A DNA stretch of 64,000 bases, taken from positions 310,001 through 374,000 of the forward strand of contig NZ_SUMB01000007.1 of NCBI RefSeq assembly GCF_005048155.1. Reading direction: 5' to 3'. The first letter of the stretch is position 1. Each line of letters begins with the position of its first letter. Below the pieces are notes generated by a model. The model saw only the letters and a list, made by a program, of their open reading frames with translations. It had not been told where the DNA came from and ran no database searches. The translations under genes were made by a program, and so were the position numbers. Below are positions 1 to 7,398 of the stretch, one piece after another. Origin of the DNA: Streptomyces piniterrae (GTDB lineage Bacteria > Actinomycetota > Actinomycetes > Streptomycetales > Streptomycetaceae).

Positions 1-730
1 CGATCAGGGGCACCAGAGCGAGCTGACGGCGGGCGGCCTCCGCCGTGTCCCCCGCGTCGTAGGCGTCCAGTACGGCGCGCACCGCGCGCGGCGCGAGGTT
101 GGCGGCGGTGCTGATGCACCCCGTGGCGCCGATGGCCCGTAGCGGCAGGATCTGTTCGTCGCAGCCCGCGTAGTAGGCGAGCTCGGTGGTGGCCAGCACC
201 TTCGCCGACTTCAGCAGGTCGTGGCCGCAGTCCTTGACGGCCGCGATCCGCGGATGGCCGGCCAGCCGCCGCAGGGTCCCGGCGCTCAGCGCGGTACCGG
301 TGCGGCGCGGGATGTCGTACAGCATCACCGGCAGCCCGGTGGCGTCCGCGGCCGTCCGCAGATGGTGCGCAACGGCGTACTGGGTGGGCCGGGAACAGTG
401 CGGCGTGACCACCAACAGGCCGTGTGCGCCCGCCCGTTCGGCGGCGCGGGCCAGCGCGACGGTGTGCCGGGTGTCGCTGGTGCCGACCCCCGCGACGATC
501 CGCGCCCGGTCGCCGACGGCCTCGACGACGGCCCGCAGCAGCGTTTCCTTCTCGGCGTCCGAGGTGGTGGGGGACTCGCCGGTGGTCCCCCCGGTGCAAG
601 CACCGGCTCCACTGGAGCTTCGCGCCCCCTGCCGGCGCCCGTCACAGCCACCCTCATCGACGAGCTGGGTGGCGAGCCGCTGTGCGCCGTCCGGGTCCAG
701 CTCCCCGTCGGCGGTGAACGGGGTGACCAT
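1..730 (-). CDS. DapA-like (DHDPS/NAL family) lyase, partial at left edge
   Basis: The 3' end lies beyond the left edge; 243 residues are visible and the frame is open throughout. It has the fold of 4-hydroxy-tetrahydrodipicolinate synthase, a pyruvate-condensing (beta/alpha)8 lyase. GTTGES is at about residues 48-53, the YDIP tyrosine at Y138 and the Schiff-base lysine at K166 (AAVKD). Two features are odd. The strand normally read as LVVN before GTTGE is replaced by 16 Gly/Ser/Arg-rich residues (32-47), encoded by two adjacent DNA palindromes. The TPYYN motif that supplies a catalytic-triad Tyr in true DapA reads TPHCS. The ATG at 730 has no clear ribosome site, so the start is uncertain. 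A specialised lyase or aldolase, or a decayed paralogue, is likelier than the housekeeping DapA. Confidence 0.75.
   Translation of the reverse strand, partial: MVTPFTADGELDPDGAQRLATQLVDEGGCDGRRQGARSSSGAGACTGGTTGESPTTSDAEKETLLRAVVEAVGDRARIVAGVGTSDTRHTVALARAAERAGAHGLLVVTPHCSRPTQYAVAHHLRTAADATGLPVMLYDIPRRTGTALSAGTLRRLAGHPRIAAVKDCGHDLLKSAKVLATTELAYYAGCDEQILPLRAIGATGCISTAANLAPRAVRAVLDAYDAGDTAEAARRQLALVPLI
591..618. repeat. Two adjacent perfect inverted repeats inside the dapA-like gene
   Basis: CCGGTGC-aa-GCACCGG (591-606) is followed at once by GCTCCA-c-TGGAGC (606-618). Together they encode most of the non-canonical 16-residue segment in the DapA-like protein. This may be a small palindromic insertion that kept the reading frame; no flanking direct repeats are obvious. 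Confidence 0.6.
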
Positions 731-755
731 GGCGACCGTCGTACGGCCGAAGTGC

Positions 756-795
756 GGGGCGGCCGCCGCACACCGGAAAGTGCGGCGGCCGCCCC
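756..795. terminator. Strong hairpin terminator
   Basis: GGGGCGGCCGCCGCA and its exact complement form a 15-bp stem around a 10-nt loop. It lies between the stop of the 54-aa gene (818) and the start of the dapA-like gene (730), both read leftward, so it should end transcription of the small gene. There is no T-run, as is common in Streptomyces. Confidence 0.7.
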
Positions 796-817
796 GGGCC
801 GCTCGGGCCCTTGTGCG

Positions 818-982
818 TCAGTCGGGCATGGGATGCGACCCGGGCTTCAGGTCCTGGGTCCGCTCCGCAGAGGACTCCTCCGGCATGTCGGGCATATCCG
901 GCATCCCTGGCTTCCGCTCGCGGTCGGCGCGCTGCTTGGCGGCGCGCTCCTTGCCTGACTTACGGTTCTGCGATTTCGGCAT
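818..982 (-). CDS. 54-aa basic/acidic small protein of unknown function
   Basis: Short leftward ORF (54 residues) with a good ribosome site (AAGGAAG, 6 nt before the ATG) and a strong terminator downstream. The N-terminal half is rich in Lys and Arg (MPKSQNRKSGKERAAKQR) and the second half is acidic with Met-Pro-Asp repeats (MPDMPDMPEE). It has no signal peptide or membrane segment and is probably disordered. I know no function. The split charge and the RNA- or DNA-binding-like N terminus are the only clues. Confidence 0.7.
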   Translation of the reverse strand: MPKSQNRKSGKERAAKQRADRERKPGMPDMPDMPEESSAERTQDLKPGSHPMPD

Positions 983-1080
983 GATGGCTTCCTTGTCCGG
1001 CCGATGGTGCTTACCTGCTCAGTAGCGCACTCCCAGCGGGAGTTGGCGATCTGAACGTGGCCGGAGGGTGACGGAGGCCG

Positions 1081-2934
1081 TCACGGCCGGATGCGCAGCA
1101 CCTGCGGGTCGTGGTCGCTCGCCTGGTCGGCGTACTCGGCGTTGATATGGACGATGTCGTAGTCGGTACGGGCCAGATGGCGGCTGGTGAGCATGTGGTC
1201 CAGCACCTGGGAGTTGCCGCTGTAGACGTAGCCGTAGCGCTCGGCGCGCGGCAGGCCGGTGACGAGGTCGGTGAGCGCACCGCCGCCGGTCAGGGCCTTC
1301 AGGGCGGGCGAGAACTGGTAGTCGTTCAGGTCGCCGGCCACCACCACATCGGCCTTGGGGTCCTTGGCGAGCAGGTCCTTGACGAAGGCGTTGACCAGCC
1401 GGGCCTGCGCGGTGCGCTGGGTCTCCGACGTCCTGGCCGGCGGCTGGAACCGGCTGTCCAGGCCCTGGTCGCCGCCCTTGGAGTTGAAGTGGTTGGCGAT
1501 CACGAACACCCGGCTGCCGGGACGATTCTTCAGCGAGAACTGCCCGACCAGCGGCTTGCGGCTGGCCTTCCACGCCTCGTCGGCGGGTGCGATCCGGCCC
1601 GGGGAGACGGAGAGCCCGGCCTTGCCGTGGTCGGCGACCACCTTCACCGGCGTGGTGGCGTCGCCGCCCTTGACGTCCGTGAACGACACCCGCTCGGGGT
1701 TGAAGAGGAACGCGACACGGATGTTGCCGCCGGGCTGCCCGCCGTCCTGGTCGTCCGCCGGGTCGATCTGCCGCCACTCGTACGCCGGGCCGCCGGCCGC
1801 CTTGATGGCGTCGGTGAGCTTCTTCAGCGTCTCACCGGCCGAGACCACCCCGTCGTTCTTCGGGCCGTTGTCGTCCTGCACCTCCTCCAGGGCGACGACA
1901 TCGGGCGCGGACAGGTTGTGCACCAGCGCCTTCGCCAGCCGGTCGAACTTGGCCTGCGGGGTGGCGGGGGAGAGGTTCTCGACGTTGTACGTGGCCACGG
2001 CCAGCTCGTCGGGCTTCTGCTTGCGGGTGGTCTCCGGGGCCGGGCCGTGGTCGGTGACCTTGCCCAGTTCGGTGGCCTGGAGGGTGTAGCCGCCGTAGTT
2101 GTCGTAGTCCAGCGGGCCGGCGGTGGAGCCGGTCAGCTCGTCGCCGACATCGGCCACCGGGAACGGCTGCTGCGCGAAGGGGATCAGCGAAGCGACCTTC
2201 ACCCGACCGGAGTTGGGGTCCGCGTACGAGCCGTAGAGGGTGCCGCCGCGGGGCGTGCGGTTGTGGCGCGGTTCGGCGGTGACCCACAGCTCGTGGTGAC
2301 TGCTGGTCGGGCCGACGACCGGGGCGTCCCCGACCGAGACCCGCATGCCCTCCAGGGACTCGTAGCGGTCCAGCGCGTACGAGCGGGGGCGCAGCGGCAG
2401 CGACTCGATGTTCCCGCCCGCCGCGTTCTCGGCGTCCGCCGTGGGCGCGTAACGGTCCGGCACCGAGGCCGGGTTGAGCTTGAAGGCGGCCGGCAGCGAG
2501 GCGCCCGAGGAGGTCACCTTCCAGGTGGCGTCGGTGATTTCGGTGACGGACTGGAGACCGGCGTCCTTGCCGCCGGGGTAGTACTCGCTCACCGTGCCGT
2601 CGACGGTGACCGCGTCACCGACGTCGACCTTCGGCGTCTCCTTGCCGGTGAAGACGAACACCGCCTCGCTGGTCGCCGCGTTCTTGTCCGGGTGCGGGTC
2701 CTGCACCCAGAAGCCGCGGGCCGAGCCGAACGCCCGGACCCCGGTGACGACGCCGGGCACGCCGCTGACCTGCTTGCCGGCCAGCGGGGATATTCGGGTG
2801 CTGCCCTGGATGTCGTGGATCCGGGAGCCCGCGGCGGACGCCGACTGCGGGACGACGAGCAGTCCGGTGGCGAGGGCGGCGCAGGCCACCGCGCCTACGG
2901 CGACGGGCCTGCGGAGCGGACGACGGGACGGCAT
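1081..2934 (-). CDS. Secreted endonuclease/exonuclease/phosphatase family protein
   Basis: 617 residues. A signal peptide (residues 1-35, ending SASA) is followed by an N-terminal OB-fold-like region (about 40-300) and a C-terminal EEP nuclease domain (about 311-617). EEP motifs are present: YNVENL (N317), the metal-binding glutamate in LEEVQ (E350), NHFNSK (H482), GDLND (D535, N537) and SDHDP (D607, H608). The order resembles ExeM/NucH-type extracellular nucleases, which degrade nucleic acids outside the cell to release phosphate and nucleosides. The start is set at the ATG preceded by GGAGG at 7-nt spacing; an ATG 63 nt upstream has no ribosome site. A PHO-box-like element upstream suggests induction by phosphate starvation. 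Confidence 0.88.
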   Translation of the reverse strand: MPSRRPLRRPVAVGAVACAALATGLLVVPQSASAAGSRIHDIQGSTRISPLAGKQVSGVPGVVTGVRAFGSARGFWVQDPHPDKNAATSEAVFVFTGKETPKVDVGDAVTVDGTVSEYYPGGKDAGLQSVTEITDATWKVTSSGASLPAAFKLNPASVPDRYAPTADAENAAGGNIESLPLRPRSYALDRYESLEGMRVSVGDAPVVGPTSSHHELWVTAEPRHNRTPRGGTLYGSYADPNSGRVKVASLIPFAQQPFPVADVGDELTGSTAGPLDYDNYGGYTLQATELGKVTDHGPAPETTRKQKPDELAVATYNVENLSPATPQAKFDRLAKALVHNLSAPDVVALEEVQDDNGPKNDGVVSAGETLKKLTDAIKAAGGPAYEWRQIDPADDQDGGQPGGNIRVAFLFNPERVSFTDVKGGDATTPVKVVADHGKAGLSVSPGRIAPADEAWKASRKPLVGQFSLKNRPGSRVFVIANHFNSKGGDQGLDSRFQPPARTSETQRTAQARLVNAFVKDLLAKDPKADVVVAGDLNDYQFSPALKALTGGGALTDLVTGLPRAERYGYVYSGNSQVLDHMLTSRHLARTDYDIVHINAEYADQASDHDPQVLRIRP

Positions 2935-3052
2935 GAAGTGCCTCCGAGAAAGAGAGGAAGTGGGGGGTGGCCGTAAGAGGAGCGTCAAGGAGTGCACCAG
3001 CGCCCTCTACGCGCGTCAATCTCTTTTGCGGACAGGGGAGTTGTCAAGGTTC

Positions 3053-3085
3053 GCCGGGTGACGGGATGCGGGCGGGTGGGTGAAC
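3053..3085 (-). promoter_or_regulatory. Candidate PHO box upstream of the secreted nuclease
   Basis: Read on the minus strand there are three contiguous 11-nt units: GTTCACCCACC, CGCCCGCATCC and CGTCACCCGGC. The first and third resemble the PhoP direct-repeat unit, whose core is GTTCACC. A TTGACA (-35-like) follows 5 nt further on, at 3047-3042. The -10 is unclear. Confidence 0.45.
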
Positions 3086-3162
3086 CGCCCGAGATACCCG
3101 GAATTCCGTCTACGCTGGGACGTCGCAACGAGCCGTAGTCCGTTCGAGGAGCTGAGCCCGAG

Positions 3163-4707
3163 ATGTCCGCAGACCGCCCTACCCTGCCGCCGGTCCGGCT
3201 GCACTCCGAAGCGGAGCTGGCCCGGGACGCGCTGAGCGCTCCGCTGATGGCGAGGGCCGCGAAGCTCGCCCGCTGGGCCGAGAGGGGCGTTCCCGTCGGC
3301 GTCGGCGGCGAGATCCTCGAAGAGTCACTGGCCGCCGCCACCGAGCTCCTGGGCCTGGCGGGCGACGAGGACGGCCCCGCGTACACCGCCGAGGCATGGC
3401 AGCTGGCGGTGGACACCGGCCTGGTGGAGATCGACGAGCCCGATGACGGTGCCGGCGAGGCCGACGGCGAGGAGGACGGCGAACTCGCGGAAGGTGTCGC
3501 GGTCGGCACCGCCACCCCCGGCGAGGAACTGGGCCTGCTCACCTCCGGCAGCCCGCAGGACATCCTCGACATCTGGCTCAGCGGCATGGAGACGGTGCTC
3601 GCCGACGCGGCCGCCCCCGACCTCTCCGACATTGCCGAGCAGCTCGCCGACGGCGGCGAACTCGACCTGGACGCGATCGACTGGAACCCGGAGGAGGAAG
3701 CCGAGCTGCTGGACGGCATCCTCGGCAACCTCTATCTGCTCACCGCCCTGAGCGAGGGCCCCGACCGGGACGTTCCGCTGCCGGCACTGGCCGCGTCCAT
3801 GATCGTCCCGGACGACATGGACGAGCCGACCGACGACATCCTGGAAGAGGTCTCCGAGGCGATGATGCGCCTGGACGACCAGTTCCGGGTGCTGGAGCCG
3901 ATCGGGCTGGTGGCGTACCGGCCGGTCGACGAGGCGCTGATCGAGGAACTCGACGAGGACGGCCAGGCGGTACGCCCCCAGGGACCTGCCGCCGCCGGCC
4001 CGGGGGAGGCTCCGGCCGACCCCCTCGCGGACGAGGACGTCTCCCGCTACGGCCTGGTGCGCCTCACCCCGCTGGGCGTCTACGCCGTACGTGCCCGCAT
4101 GCTGGACGCGGGTGTCCACGCACCGGCCGTCGGCGACCTCACCGACAAGGGTGCCGACGTCCTGCTCGACGCGCTGCCCGACTATCCCGAGGCGCTCGCC
4201 CAGGCCGAGTCGGAGCAGTGGCTCGCGGCCCGTACGTCGGTGGACGCGGCCCGTGACCTGCTGGCGGCCGCCCGCGGCGACGACGAGCGCGCCCCGCTGC
4301 GCCGGCTCGCCGCGCAGCAGACCCTGTCCCTGGTCGCGCCGGACGCCGAGGCCGCGCTGCGCGAGGTCCTCGACGACCGGCAGCTGGGCGGTCTGGCCCG
4401 GGTCTGGCTCGCCGAGCGGGCCGCGCCCGGCATCCCCGAGCCTTCCCAGGACATGATCTTCTGGCTGACCGTGGACACCATCGCCGCCCAGCTGGACAGC
4501 GCGGACGACGAGGCGGCGGGCGAACTGCGCGATCTCGTCCGCGGGCTGACCGAGCAGCACAGCGGGTTCTTCGACGCGGCCTGGCGGGTGGACCACCCGG
4601 CGACCGCCGACGTCCTGGAGGCCATGGGCCGCCTCCACCCGGACAAGAAGGCCGCCAAGGAGGCCCGCAAGGCCGCCTTCAAGGCCCGCTCGCGGCGGGA
4701 TGGCTGA
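3163..4707 (+). CDS. 514-aa orphan-family protein, paralogue of the protein at 53.4 kb
   Basis: Soluble, strongly acidic protein with no signal peptide or membrane segment. It has a winged-helix-like stretch ending in LTPLG (about residue 306), then a helical Ala/Leu-rich C-terminal half that looks like HEAT-type repeats, and a basic tail (KKAAKEARKAAFKARSRR). The same layout (LARWA near the N terminus, LTPLG in the middle, then xYRxWLAAR and a final FWLTVDT/LWVDT block) recurs in the protein at 53404-54855, so the two are paralogues. I know no function. It has its own promoter region, with a weak -10 (TACGCT) near 3112 and GAGGAGCTGAGCCCGAG before the ATG. Confidence 0.8.
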   Translation: MSADRPTLPPVRLHSEAELARDALSAPLMARAAKLARWAERGVPVGVGGEILEESLAAATELLGLAGDEDGPAYTAEAWQLAVDTGLVEIDEPDDGAGEADGEEDGELAEGVAVGTATPGEELGLLTSGSPQDILDIWLSGMETVLADAAAPDLSDIAEQLADGGELDLDAIDWNPEEEAELLDGILGNLYLLTALSEGPDRDVPLPALAASMIVPDDMDEPTDDILEEVSEAMMRLDDQFRVLEPIGLVAYRPVDEALIEELDEDGQAVRPQGPAAAGPGEAPADPLADEDVSRYGLVRLTPLGVYAVRARMLDAGVHAPAVGDLTDKGADVLLDALPDYPEALAQAESEQWLAARTSVDAARDLLAAARGDDERAPLRRLAAQQTLSLVAPDAEAALREVLDDRQLGGLARVWLAERAAPGIPEPSQDMIFWLTVDTIAAQLDSADDEAAGELRDLVRGLTEQHSGFFDAAWRVDHPATADVLEAMGRLHPDKKAAKEARKAAFKARSRRDG

Positions 4708-4778
4708 TCCCTTCGGGGGCGGCTTCACTCTTCGGGACGGCTGATCCCTTCGGGGACGGCTGAACGCTTCGGGGCGGT
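4700..4778 (+). repeat. Degenerate tandem repeat after the 514-aa gene
   Basis: About three imperfect copies of a roughly 20-bp unit with core CGGCTGATCCCTTCGGGG, running from the stop codon of the upstream gene into the spacer. Each copy can form a small CCCTTCGGGG hairpin, so the array may act as a terminator. Confidence 0.5.
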
Positions 4779-4786
4779 GGTCCCCC

Positions 4787-4814
4787 GGGAATACCGCCCC
4801 GCCCTCCCGCGTTG
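4787..4814 (+). promoter_or_regulatory. Sigma-R-like promoter (GGGAAT-N18-GTTG)
   Basis: GGGAAT at 4787-4792 and GTTG at 4811-4814, spaced by 18 nt, match the known SigR (thiol-oxidative stress) consensus. The predicted transcript starts near 4820 and reads into a hairpin and then the PhoX-like gene. A similar block recurs at 62128, including sequence downstream of the -10. Confidence 0.55.
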
Positions 4815-4838
4815 TGGGCCCGCAGGGGGCCCTCGCGA

Positions 4839-4872
4839 CCCTTAGGGGATCTGTTCGAACATCCCCTAAGGG
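4839..4872 (+). terminator. 12-bp hairpin downstream of the sigma-R-like promoter
   Basis: CCCTTAGGGGAT and its exact complement enclose a 10-nt loop (ctgttcgaac). It lies about 20 nt into the predicted transcript and 124 nt before the PhoX-like start codon, so it could be an attenuator or the end of a short RNA. Confidence 0.5.
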
Positions 4873-4995
4873 ATCCCGCCATGGCCGAGAGGTAACCGCT
4901 TCCTGGATGTCGGCCCGCGTTCAACTGGAGTTCGGGGACGCACGGGAACGTGTGCGCGCAGGCACAGGGGACCTCAGGCCATCCAGGAGATGACA

Positions 4996-6429
4996 ATGCC
5001 GCTCACCCGCAGAGACTTCGCAAAGCGTTCCGCATTCGCCGGTGCCGGCGTGGCCCTGGCCGGCAGCGTCGGCGTGCTGGCCACCGCGCCCGGAGCCATC
5101 GGCAGCGAAGCCCCCGGCGGTGACACGGCGGACGGCGGCGCGCTCGGCTACGGTCCGCTGATCCCGGACCCGGACGGCATCCTCGCGCTGCCCGCCGGCT
5201 TCTCGTACAAGATCATCACTCGGACCGGGGTCACCAAGCTCGACAGTGGCGAGACCACGCCCTCCAACCACGACGGCACCGGCACCTTCGAGGGCACCCG
5301 CGGCAGCACCCTGCTCGTCAACAACCACGAGCTGAAGGGCCCGCGCGCCGACTGGCCGCACCCAGTGCCGCTCGCCGAGGGGCTCGTCTACGACCCGGCG
5401 GCGTCCGGCGGCTGCACCGTCGTCGAGGTCGCCAAGGACGGTACGCCGGTCGGCGAGTGGGTCGGCATCGCCGGCACCTCCACCAACTGCGCGGGCGGCA
5501 CCACTCCTTGGGGCACCTGGCTGACCTGCGAGGAGAACGAGGACAAGGCCGGCGAGCACGGCATGACCAAGGACCACGGCTATGTCTTCGAGGTCGACCC
5601 GCACGACGTCAAGGCCGGCCGCGACCCCAAGCCCATCAAGGCGCTGGGGCGTTACGCCCACGAAGCGGTGGTCGTCGACCCCAGGCGCGGCCACCTCTAT
5701 CTGACCGAGGACGCCTCCGGCCCCAACGGCCTGTTCTACCGCTGGACCCCGCCGAAGGGCTTCGAGCACGGCCGCGGCAAGCTGCGGACGCTGGCCGACG
5801 ACGCAGGTGTGCTGAAAGCCCCCAAGTGCTTCGACTCCGGCGGCCGATTCGTCGACGACCTGTCGCGTGCCACGAAGACCGGCACCGTCTACGGCGTCGA
5901 CTGGATCGAGGTCCCCGACCGCGACGCCCGTACGACGTCGGTCCGCAAGCAGTTCGCCGAGGGTGAGATCACCCGCGCCCGCAAGCTGGAGGGCATGTGG
6001 TGGGCGGACGGCGGCGCGTACATCGTGGCCTCCTTCGCCCGCGAGGAGAGCCCGGTCCAGCACGACGGCCAGGTCTGGTTCTACGACCCGCGGCGGCGGA
6101 CGCTGACCCTGAAGGTGCTGCTCGGCGTCAACCCGGACCCGTCGAAGGACGGCGCGCTGGACGGCCCCGACAACATCACCGTCTCGCCCTACGGCGGGCT
6201 GATCATCGCCGAGGACGGCGAGGGCGTCCAGCACCTGTTCGGCGCCACCGAGGACGGCCGGACCTACCCGATCGCGCGCAACGACCTCAACATCGGCACC
6301 GACCAGGAGCCGGAGTTCAGCGAGTTCACCGGGCCGGTGTTCGCCCCGGACGGACAGACCCTGTTCGCGAACATCCAGGACCCCGGGATCATGCTGGCGA
6401 TCACCGGGCCCTGGCAGCGCCAGCGGTAG
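4996..6429 (+). CDS. PhoX/DUF839-family protein, Tat-exported
   Basis: 477 residues. The N terminus is a twin-arginine signal (TRRDFAKRSAF, then an Ala/Gly-rich hydrophobic stretch), so export is folded and probably cofactor-loaded. The rest is a DUF839/PhoX beta-propeller with typical segments: NNHELKGP, TSTNCAGGTTPWGTWLTCEEN, GRYAHEAVVVD, YLTEDASGPNGLFYRW and DGPDNITVSPYGG. PhoX enzymes are Ca/Fe-dependent alkaline phosphatases; short DUF839 relatives like this one have less certain activity. AGGAG lies 6 nt before the ATG at 4996, whereas the ATG at 4990 has no spacing, so 4996 is preferred. The last 29 nt overlap the convergent methyltransferase gene. Confidence 0.85.
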   Translation: MPLTRRDFAKRSAFAGAGVALAGSVGVLATAPGAIGSEAPGGDTADGGALGYGPLIPDPDGILALPAGFSYKIITRTGVTKLDSGETTPSNHDGTGTFEGTRGSTLLVNNHELKGPRADWPHPVPLAEGLVYDPAASGGCTVVEVAKDGTPVGEWVGIAGTSTNCAGGTTPWGTWLTCEENEDKAGEHGMTKDHGYVFEVDPHDVKAGRDPKPIKALGRYAHEAVVVDPRRGHLYLTEDASGPNGLFYRWTPPKGFEHGRGKLRTLADDAGVLKAPKCFDSGGRFVDDLSRATKTGTVYGVDWIEVPDRDARTTSVRKQFAEGEITRARKLEGMWWADGGAYIVASFAREESPVQHDGQVWFYDPRRRTLTLKVLLGVNPDPSKDGALDGPDNITVSPYGGLIIAEDGEGVQHLFGATEDGRTYPIARNDLNIGTDQEPEFSEFTGPVFAPDGQTLFANIQDPGIMLAITGPWQRQR

Positions 6430-7321
6430 CGGTACCGGCGGGGACGTCGGCGGCGGCCCCCGGCGCCGTCGCCGTGATGACGTAGTAGTCCAGCAGACCG
6501 GTCTCGTACGCGGTGAGATAGCGGCGCGGCCACTCGTCGCGGAGCTCGGGACGCTGGGCCATATAGAGGTCGTAGCCCTCCCAGACGGCGTCCCCGATCG
6601 ACTGCACCCGGACGTCCCGCAGGCCCGCCGCGGCCAGCGCCGCGGCGGCGTCGTCGATCACATGGGGGACGTCCAGGCCGTCCGCGTACGCCGGCAGCAG
6701 CTCCGGCAGTGCGCGGGCGGCGTCCTGGTTGCGGGCGAAGAACGTGGTGAGCGCCAGCCGGCCGCCGGGGCGCAGCACCCGTGCCGCCTCGCGGGCGAAG
6801 GCGGGCAGATCGCGGAAGTGCTGGGCGGCCTCGACGGAGTAGAGGCAGTCGACGGCGGCGTCGGGGAGCGGGATGCGCTGGGCGGCGCCGAGGAGGAAGT
6901 CCAGCCGGCCGCGGTACTTGGCCGCCGCGGACCCGGGCTCGGGGCCGGTGAGCAGCGCCTCGTGGAGGGTGCGGGCGCGGGCGATCTGGTCCGGGTGGGC
7001 GTCCAGCCCGATGACCATCCCCAGGCCGAACTCCTCCAGGGCCAGTACGCAGCCCAGCCCCCGCCCGCAGCCGACCTCCAGGGCGGTGCTGCCCCGCGGC
7101 CGGTCGAAGGTGCCCAGCACCCGGCGGTAGAGGTCCTGCTCGCTGCGGATGCGGTCGGCCTCGGACAGCGGGCGGCCGGCGATATCGGGCAGCCGCGCCC
7201 AGTAGCCGAAGTTGATGAAGCCGCCGGCGAAGGCGGGCACGGTGCTGAGATCGTCCTCGCCGTAGATCGTCGCCACCCGTTCGGGGAGGTCCGGGTCGCC
7301 GGGCGGTGGCTGCTGCGTCAT
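6401..7321 (-). CDS. Class I SAM-dependent methyltransferase
   Basis: 306 residues. Motif I is LEVGCGRGLGC, motif II-like VIGLDAHPDQI, and the post-motif loop is VEAAQHFRDLPAFAREAARVLRPGGRLALTTFF, typical of Methyltransf_11 enzymes acting on small molecules or lipids. An N-terminal GGFINFGYW segment resembles sterol, geranyl diphosphate and rifamycin-type C/O-methyltransferases, but the substrate cannot be read from sequence. The ATG at 7321 is preceded by AGGAG; the upstream in-frame extension overlaps the divergent oxidoreductase gene and is rejected. The 3' end overlaps the PhoX-like gene by 29 nt. Confidence 0.88.
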   Translation of the reverse strand: MTQQPPPGDPDLPERVATIYGEDDLSTVPAFAGGFINFGYWARLPDIAGRPLSEADRIRSEQDLYRRVLGTFDRPRGSTALEVGCGRGLGCVLALEEFGLGMVIGLDAHPDQIARARTLHEALLTGPEPGSAAAKYRGRLDFLLGAAQRIPLPDAAVDCLYSVEAAQHFRDLPAFAREAARVLRPGGRLALTTFFARNQDAARALPELLPAYADGLDVPHVIDDAAAALAAAGLRDVRVQSIGDAVWEGYDLYMAQRPELRDEWPRRYLTAYETGLLDYYVITATAPGAAADVPAGTATAGAARAR

Positions 7322-7398
7322 CGAGCGCTCCTGGTGCGTGCCGTGGGGGTGTCGTGCGGAGTGCGGAATCTTGCGCGGGTGCGGACGTTGTAAGGGAG

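Noticed and set aside
1111..2976. Long plus-strand ORF (621 codons) opposite the secreted nuclease
   Set aside because: Its composition is the GC-rich shadow of the minus-strand gene, with no start signal or family resemblance. The minus-strand protein has clear EEP motifs.
4857..4862. LexA-type SOS box at GTTCGAAC
   Set aside because: The 8-mer is the loop of a longer hairpin and lacks the spaced GAAC/GTTC arrangement of the actinobacterial SOS box.
4990..4995. ATG at 4990 as the PhoX-like start
   Set aside because: AGGAG abuts it with no spacing; the ATG at 4996 has the normal 6-nt spacing.
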